A stretch of 64,000 bases of DNA from Ifrita kowaldi. Its lineage: Eukaryota > Chordata > Aves > Passeriformes > Cinclosomatidae. A program made the translations under genes and the position numbers. The stretch spans positions 1 through 64,000 of the forward strand of contig VZRS01000319.1 of assembly GCA_013398055.1 (NCBI GenBank), in the 5' to 3' direction. Positions 57,612 through 64,000 of the stretch are shown piece by piece; the stretch's first letter is position 1, and each line of letters begins with the position of its first letter. The notes below the pieces were generated by a model. The model saw only the letters and a list, made by a program, of their open reading frames with translations. It did not search any database and had not been told where the DNA came from.

Positions 57612-58981
57612 TCTTGGATGAAAATGGATGTGGTGTCCCTACAACCGAGACCAAGATCCCTCCACAGATCCAAGGGCAAACCTGCCGCAGCGGGAAAAGC
57701 ATCAGGGAATTCCACCAGGATGGCAGCTGAGCTCGGGATGTCTCAGAAACACATCCCACTCACACATTAGAGCAAAAACCCATGAGTTTGAGCAACAGGT
57801 AGGATACTTTTTCTCCAAAGCCAAGGTGCTGGTGGTGGACGTGCCTAGAAAAGCCGTGGAGAAGCTGTAGCCCCACACATTCCTTTAATTTTCCATACTT
57901 ACTCCAAGTAGCTGGAGGTCTGGAGTAGTTTACACCATCCGGCTCGTTACCTCAGGCTCTGGTGGCTTTACAGAACAGCCAGGTTTGCTTTTCTGCCACT
58001 GTCTTCACCCACGGCTGGCAGCTTCCTGAAGAGACAGCTCTGAGATGAAAATAGGGTTGGTATTTTGAAATACATTTTTTTTTCACTTACAGAAAAAAAA
58101 AGCTGTGTCTGGAGCAGGCTGCGTTTTGCGAACATATGTGAGTGTCTGGGCATATGCAAATGTAGCATTTTGTGGGATGGAAACATTCTGGCTTAACCTT
58201 TGTAAGAAAACAGAATTTCCAATTTCCATGTTGTCGTGACTTTCCATTTCGAGGACTGTTTTATGTGCTGTAAAAGCCATCATGATTGCTTAAATTATTA
58301 TAATAGGCCTTATCTGCTTCATACATGTGAGAGCTTTCCATTTAACCCAAAGTTTTTTGTGACCTCTTTCCTCAAAAAGTCATTTTCAGGTTATTTTCAT
58401 ACTGCCAACAGCGGTTTTCCTCTTGCATATTTGGAACTATTTCAGAAAAGAGAAGTTATTATGCAGACCTAGGAATGTCCCAGATGCAGACAAGGAAGAG
58501 AAATCACCATGGACGTCGGGAGTGCGGAGCTGTGACCGGAGGTGTCTGGTGGGCATAGGAAGGGGATCGGGAATGTGGTGGGAAGGGAACAAAGGACTCC
58601 CAGTGCGTGAGGATGCTCCAAGGGAGGTGAAGATAATTTACAACGTGGATGTGCAGGTCTGGGCAAGACACCCTGTTTATAAGGGAACACTTTTGTAATT
58701 ATCAGGGAATGAGTCGATACGAGAGGGAACATCCAGGGTGAAATTCATCCCCCAAAACAGGCCAATAAAAATGGACGAACACTGGAAAGGACAGGGAATC
58801 TGAAGTTGGAGTCTGTCATGCGTTTGAAACCACCTCACTGGGAGGATTCCCTGTGCTCACTGCCCTTAAGCTTTCTCCAAGGAGGGGTTCCTCATCCCTT
58901 ATGATCTTCTGAGACACTGCAGAAAATAAATCCTTTATCCAGAGCAGCAGCTGCAGGAAATCAGCTCTTAATAGCATCATT
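57612..58981. other. Non-coding stretch with a possible conserved element
   Basis: No gene recognised. 58100-58400 has AT-rich, word-rich sequence including a POU octamer ATGCAAAT (58154-58161) and TAAATTATTATAATAGG; see the findings. Confidence 0.45.
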
Positions 58982-59118
58982 GATCATGGAATTCCAGGGT
59001 TCGGGTTGGAAGGGACCTTAAAACTCCACTTGTTCCACCCAGGAACGCCTTCCACTATCCCAGGTTGCTCCAAGCCCTGTCCAGCCTGGCCTTGGACACT
59101 TCCAGGGATGGGGAATGA
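58982..59118 (-). mobile_element. CR1 LINE 3' fragment
   Basis: GATCATGGAATTCCAGGGTT, CGGGTTGGAAGGGACC, CCAGGTTGCTCCAAGCC and GGACACTTCCAGGGATGGGG are reverse-complement CR1 blocks. The CATGGGCAGGGACA block is deleted (the sequence jumps from TTCCACCC to AGGAACGCC). Confidence 0.92.
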
Positions 59119-59149
59119 TGACTGGGGAATGATGACTGAGGAATGATGG
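59110..59149. repeat. 14-bp tandem repeat, three units
   Basis: GGGGAATGATGACT occurs twice, then a third unit with one change, GAGGAATGATGG. It sits at the 5'-truncated end of the CR1 fragment and includes its last bases, so it arose after the insertion. Confidence 0.92.
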
Positions 59150-60777
59150 TTGCTTGCTTCGTTGACAATTTCTGTCTAAAATATTTTTGCCAGGGCTTTT
59201 GCCAACAAATAAAACCCCATCCAACATCTCCTATTGCTCCTCATGTTGCATCACTGCTCATGAGAAGAGATTTTGACTGCGAAACCCATGAAAAGCGACA
59301 TTATGGGCCAGATTGGTGACTGGTGTCAGTTGAAATCTCCAGGGAGATGCTGATTCACTCCAAGCTGGGGATACGTGACTCCGTTTTCTGTTTGGAAAAT
59401 TAGACAAGCGATGTACGGGAAGGCTCAGTCTGGAATTTCCCGTCTGGAAATGCCATCTGGGAAAGGTACGGCGGCACCTAATTCAGTGGGCAATCACAGC
59501 CACACGGTGATGGCCACAGGGAAAAAGATGTCCTTCCCTTTCCAAGGATCTTCTGTAGTCCTGAGACTGCCGCTGTCTCGAGAGGAAAATGACTGTGAAA
59601 GAAAACATTCATGAACCCATCTGTTTGCCGGCCTTTTCAGGTAAATAAGGATCTCCCCATTTCCCATCTGCAGCACATTTCCAGATCATTCCAAGCACTG
59701 GAAGCTGTGCTTGTTTTTCTACCACCTCTCCCCAGAAACCCTCGCAAATCCCGATTTCCCAAAGTGCCAGGGCCGTGATCCTGGATTGCAGCAGCGCTAA
59801 GCCTCCTGTTGGTCTCAGCACCTGACTGGGAGCCCCGGCAGCCAGAGAGCTTTGCTCTGGCCCCAGAGCCCAGCACAGCCCGAGTTGGGGCTCAGCAGTG
59901 ACAGGGCCCTCCTAGCATCCCCTTCCCTACCCTCTGAGCTCCGCTGGCACAGGATTTGCCTCCTTCCCTGCCGGCAGCAATGTACAGGCTTGCACCGTCC
60001 TGCCGTGAGCTATCCCGTAAACAACAACAAAATGAGCTTATAACTTTAAGCCTCCCAATGAAATAAGAAGCTAATTTGCCCCATCGCAGTGCTTGCCATC
60101 TGTAAGAATTAGTCCCAGGGGGAAATGAATAGAGCCATTATTCCTAGCGGGCTCTTGGCTGTGTAATTCCTCCAGTGGTGAAACAGTAGACAGCGAGAGG
60201 AAAAACATAATACTTGTGTGACCGGGCTGCCATTGGCTAAAGGAGTTGTGTGTATCTTGTTCGCGAAATGAAGAGTCGGGCAGGCAGCTTAAGGGGTGAC
60301 AGACCTCGCTGTCCCAAACGCTTCTTAGGCACCAAGTAATTAAAGCACCGTGTGGAGGGGAGGCAAGTTAAAGGTGCATTTGCTGATGGCTGAGGCTTGG
60401 GAATGGCTCCGCTGCAAGCCATGGAAAACATCGGCCTCGGATTGTAATTACATTTATGGTCCCTCTGAAAATCTCTTGCTCCCCTTCTGTGTTCTCCTTT
60501 TGTTGGGGATGATGTTAAAAGGGAAGCGTGACAGCCCCTTAACCCTCGCGGGTCCATCCAAGCGGTTCTTGCCAGGGGAGGTTGGATTCTTCCCTGCTGG
60601 AAACTGGCCTGATTCCCGTTTTATACTACGTGAGGATGTGGCCTCTAATTTTTCAGCCGAGCCGAACCCAAGCCATGAAGGAAAAAGGTTCACAAGGATT
60701 TCCCAGCCTTAAGTAAAAGTTGCTCTATCTGAGAGGAATGAATGAGGAGGAACACGAGCACCAGGAGCAGGAGAGCA
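59150..60777. other. Non-coding stretch with a possible conserved element
   Basis: No gene recognised. 60030-60500 carries two TAATTA sites (60337-60342, 60445-60450), an E-box CATCTG (60097-60102) and long AT-rich words; see the findings. Confidence 0.45.
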
Positions 60778-61546
60778 GAGAGAGACTCCTGGCCAGGGGG
60801 AAAAAATGGATGCTGTCCCTGAACACACCAGATAGCTGCTGTCTCCTAGAAAGGTCGGTGTTTTATCCAGGAGAGCATCTGGGAACTCATCTGCACTCAA
60901 ACCTTGCTGTCCAAACAAATGGAAATGCCTTTGTTCCTGATGTCTGTGTCAAGGAGTGAGGCACAGTCATAGTAACTCCTGACATGTGTGAAAGACCTGC
61001 CCAGTGCCACACAAGAATTCCCAGTTCAGGGACTTTCCCCCCCAAACCACTTGGTTTTCCTTTGTCCCATTTGCTTTGATGCTTTTTGTGCTTTGCCAAC
61101 GAAGAAATGAATGAGTCTGGACCTCCTCATGACAGGACCTCCCTGATTCGGATTAGATGCACCAATTTTGCATCCAAAATGGAGAATCCTGGAGTCTGTA
61201 GGGGGAAAAAAAAGCATCATGGGACTGTCACCCCTTCAGCTGAGGGAAAGGCTGCTCTAGTAGGAGGGAGGGAGTCAAATTTGAGGACTTAGTAAGTGAT
61301 TCCACATGATAAGCAGCTTTTCTTGTGCAGCCCAGCACCACTCCGTGCAGGCACTGGCGCCTGCCAACTTTTTGCTGCTGACACGACTTTCATAATTTTT
61401 GATTTGTTTTTCTGCCTAGAGGCAGAATAATGGAGGAAATAATGTCTCCATTGATGCCGACCTGCCCTGATACTTTTGTTTGCTCTTTTCCTTGACACTC
61501 CGTTTGGCTTTATAGTTTATTCAGTGCCGTAACTGGAATTGTCCTT

Positions 61547-61596
61547 TTCCCTTCCCTTCCCTTCCCTTCCCTTCCCTTCCCTTCCCTTCCCTTCCC
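61547..61596. repeat. (TTCCC)10 pentanucleotide microsatellite, copy A
   Basis: Ten perfect TTCCC units. The matching array in the second copy (62808-62832) has five. This 25-base difference is almost the only difference between the two copies. Confidence 0.95.
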
Positions 61597-61673
61597 TGGA
61601 ATTTGAGTATCATTTTAAGACTGACCACTTCAGACACTGAATTAAAGATGAGTCCAGCATTTGCACTGAGAAC

Positions 61674-62037
61674 ATGGAATGCCAGACTGGTTTGGGTTGG
61701 GAGGGACCTTAAAGCCCATCTTGTTCCACCCTTGCCATGGGCAGGGACACCTCCCACTATCCCAGGCTGCTCCAAGCCCATTCCAACCTGGCCTTGGACA
61801 CTTCCAGGGATCCAGGGGCAGTCCCAGCTTCTCTGGGAAATCCATTCCAGGACCTCACCGCCCTCACGGGGAAGATTTTCTTCTCGATATCCCATCCATC
61901 CCTGCCCTCTTTCAGCTCGAAGTCATTTCTCCTTGTCCCATCCCTCCATTCCTTGTCCAAAGTCCCTCTCCAGCTCTCTTGGAGGTCCTTTAAGCACTGG
62001 AAGGGGCTCCACAGCCTCTCTGGAGCCTTCTCTTCTC
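61674..62037 (-). mobile_element. CR1 LINE 3' portion, copy A, cut by an N
   Basis: ATGGAATGCCAGACTGGTTT, GGGTTGGGAGGGACC, TGCCATGGGCAGGGACACC, GGCCTTGGACACTTCCAGG and CATTTCTCCTTGTCCC are reverse-complement CR1 blocks. It ends at TTCTCTTCTC next to the N and lacks the following block that the second copy has. Confidence 0.94.
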
Positions 62038-62038
62038 N
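62038..62038. other. Single-N contig join between duplicate copies
   Basis: The N lies exactly where copy A stops and copy B starts. There is no unique sequence between them. Confidence 0.85.
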
Positions 62039-63273
62039 GAGAGAGACTCCTGGCCAGGGGGAAAAAATGGATGCTGTCCCTGAACACACCAGATAGCTGC
62101 TGTCTCCTAGAAAGGTCGGTGTTTTATCCAGGAGAGCATCTGGGAACTCATCTGCACTCAAACCTTGCTGTCCAAACAAATGGAAATGCCTTTGTTCCTG
62201 ATGTCTGTGTCAAGGAGTGAGGCACAGTCATAGTAACTCCTGACATGTGTGAAAGACCTGCCCAGTGCCACACAAGAATTCCCAGTTCAGGGACTTTCCC
62301 CCCCAAACCACTTGGTTTTCCTTTGTCCCATTTGCTTTGATGCTTTTTGTGCTTTGCCAACGAAGAAATGAATGAGTCTGGACCTCCTCATGACAGGACC
62401 TCCCTGATTCGGATTAGATGCACCAATTTTGCATCCAAAATGGAGAATCCTGGAGTCTGTAGGGGGAAAAAAAAGCATCATGGGACTGTCACCCCTTCAG
62501 CTGAGGGAAAGGCTGCTCTAGTAGGAGGGAGGGAGTCAAATTTGAGGACTTAGTAAGTGATTCCACATGATAAGCAGCTTTTCTTGTGCAGCCCAGCACC
62601 ACTCCGTGCAGGCACTGGCGCCTGCCAACTTTTTGCTGCTGACACGACTTTCATAATTTTTGATTTGTTTTTCTGCCTAGAGGCAGAATAATGGAGGAAA
62701 TAATGTCTCCATTGATGCCGACCTGCCCTGATACTTTTGTTTGCTCTTTTCCTTGACACTCCGTTTGGCTTTATAGTTTATTCAGTGCCGTAACTGGAAT
62801 TGTCCTTTTCCCTTCCCTTCCCTTCCCTTCCCTGGAATTTGAGTATCATTTTAAGACTGACCACTTCAGACACTGAATTACAGCTGAGTCCAGCATTTGC
62901 ACTGAGAACATGGAATGCCAGACTGGTTTGGGTTGGGAGGGACCTTAAAGCCCATCTTGTTCCACCCTTGCCATGGGCAGGGACACCTCCCACTATCCCA
63001 GGCTGCTCCAAGCCCAATCCAACCTGGCCTTGGACACTTCCAGGGATCCAGGGGCAGTCCCAGCTTCTCTGGGAAATCCATTCCAGGACCTCACCGCCCT
63101 CACGGGGAAGATTTTCTTCTCGATATCCCATCCATCCCTGCCCTCTTTCAGCTCGAAGTCATTTCTCCTTGTCCCATCCCTCCATTCCTTGTCCAAAGTC
63201 CCTCTCCAGCTCTCTTGGAGGTCCTTTAAGCACTGGAAGGGGCTCCACAGCCTCTCTGGAGCCTTCTCTTCTC
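62039..63273. repeat. Direct duplication, copy B (1235 bp)
   Basis: It repeats 60778-62037 nearly exactly. Differences I can see are TTAAAGATG/TTACAGCTG, GCCCATTCC/GCCCAATCC and five fewer TTCCC units. It then continues into the rest of the CR1 and unique sequence. It is probably the second, overlapping contig or the other haplotype, not a true genomic duplication. Confidence 0.95.
62808..62832. repeat. (TTCCC)5 pentanucleotide microsatellite, copy B
   Basis: Five TTCCC units at the position that has ten units in copy A. A length polymorphism or read-level slippage here could explain why the two copies were not merged. Confidence 0.95.
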
Positions 63274-63340
63274 CAGGCTGAGCAATCCCAGCCTGGTGCT
63301 CTCTTTATAGCTGAGGTGCTCCAGCCCTCAGAGCACCTTG
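62910..63340 (-). mobile_element. CR1 LINE 3' portion, copy B, complete to its 5' truncation
   Basis: The same CR1 as at 61674 but continuing through CCAGGCTGAGCAATCCC and GAGGTGCTCCAGCCCTCAG, the next CR1 blocks. It is about 430 bases long and ends near 63340. Confidence 0.94.
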
Positions 63341-64000
63341 ACAGCCCTCAAATTTCTGACTCACAGCACATTTTGACAATTTCTTTTTCACCTTTGCTTA
63401 AGAAATAGATATTTTGAATCTCGGTGGAAACAGATCTGCAGAGTTATGGTCTCAAAGAAAAGAGTTTTGTAGGTTTGAGTCTAAGTGACCTGAGAATGCA
63501 AATCTTTTCCTGCTGTAAAGATCAGGAGTAGAAATGTCATTTAAAGCAGAAAAGGTTTCTGAGGCATGGCAGGTTCCAGAGGCTTTTCATGCCCAACAGC
63601 TGCCTTGGCTCTCCGTGTTCAGGAGGTGAGGTGCTGGAGTTCCGCACGAATGGTCTGGATGGGGAAAGAGCAGATTTCACATCTCCTCCAAGACCAGCAA
63701 CTCCCACAGCTTCAACTCCTAAAAAAAAGAAGCCTTAACCAAACTAATTGCTTATCACATTGGGAGCTGGCAAGGGCTGTTTGGGGGTGAAGTGAATATT
63801 TGATGTCGAGAAAGAAAAAGTATTGTGTTACTGACTCAAGAAAAACACTTTGCAGCCAATTTGCACAGTTTGAGCTCGTTTCCATGGAGTTCCTGCAGGA
63901 GTGGGAGTAGATAGGAACTTGCTGTGGGATTTGCAAGTGCTGAAGCCCTGAGGTCTCTTTCTCCATCCACCCCACAAACTCTTCCAGCTACGAATCGCAC
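63341..64000. other. Non-coding stretch at window end
   Basis: No gene or repeat family recognised up to the end of the window. Confidence 0.5.

Larger units (their letters stand above)
60778..62037. repeat. Direct duplication, copy A (1260 bp), ending at an N
   Basis: From GAGAGAGACTCCTGGCC to GCCTTCTCTTCTC this stretch reappears right after the N at 62038. The offset is 1261 bases, falling to 1236 after the TTCCC array. Copy A contains non-coding sequence, ten TTCCC units (61547-61596) and the first 364 bases of a CR1, which is cut by the N. Confidence 0.95.

Noticed and set aside
57130..57770. Open frames of 160-209 codons rich in Leu, Glu/Gly or Arg
   Set aside because: They are produced by the (CTCCTT)n array, which is open in every frame on both strands.
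61603..63408. Twin 202-205-codon plus-strand frames that look like a recent gene duplication
   Set aside because: They are antisense to CR1 copies, are duplicated only because of the N-hinged overlap, and the first one spans the N.

Overview
The window looks like bird nuclear DNA, probably from a songbird-like genome. The main evidence is about 25 short, 5'-truncated CR1 LINE fragments. Their 3' ends carry the avian CR1 signature: CCTTCCAACCCAAACC followed by ATTCTRTG-type tails, or the reverse complement GGTTTGGGTTGGAAGG. The wording 'CTGTCCCAGGCTGCTCCAAGCC' in several copies is, to my knowledge, common in passerines; this is family knowledge, not a search result. There are also two solo-LTR-like sequences and a few weak traces of ancient MIR/CORE-SINEs. 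I see no bacterial or viral gene organisation, no tRNA, rRNA or CRISPR array, and no open reading frame that I recognise as a real protein. The longer open frames all lie in CR1 copies, minisatellites or hexanucleotide arrays.

Layout. Positions 1-3700 look like the long 3' UTR of a plus-strand gene whose coding region lies left of the window: AU-rich sequence, a Pumilio-type site, poly(A) signals at 1421 and 3676, and a GU-rich stretch after the second. I cannot name the gene. From 3.7 to 18 kb there are scattered CR1 fragments, one candidate solo LTR (about 6801-7184), and unannotated sequence. At 18.1 kb there is a hexanucleotide array, followed by a 7 kb stretch (18.4-25.7 kb) with almost no recognisable repeats. 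CR1 copies resume at 25.8, 29.9, 31.0-31.9 and 32.1 kb. A 55-bp minisatellite lies at 33.6-34.15 kb, and a hexanucleotide plus purine-rich array at 36.2-36.7 kb. At 42.1-43.0 kb a 619-bp solo LTR is inserted into a CR1 3' end with a visible 6-bp target duplication. Another repeat-poor block runs from 43 to 49 kb. The right end holds a 49-bp minisatellite (52.1 kb), a 366-bp tandem repeat (53.6-54.7 kb), a pyrimidine hexamer array (57.4-57.6 kb), CR1 copies, and a 1.26-kb direct duplication (60.8-63.3 kb).

Assembly. There are three single-base Ns (256, 31445, 62038). The second and third each sit exactly at the junction of two near-identical direct copies (about 0.40 kb and 1.26 kb). The simplest reading is contig ends that overlap but were not merged, so about 1.66 kb is probably duplicated falsely.

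Interpretation. This is intergenic DNA downstream of a gene, with long repeat-poor blocks and a few stretches that resemble conserved regulatory elements (for example 58.1-58.4 and 60.0-60.5 kb). The regulatory reading is inference only, because conservation cannot be seen from one sequence. I did not find an undescribed biological system. The best observations are the N-marked duplications, the precisely nested LTR in CR1, and the layered tandem repeats.
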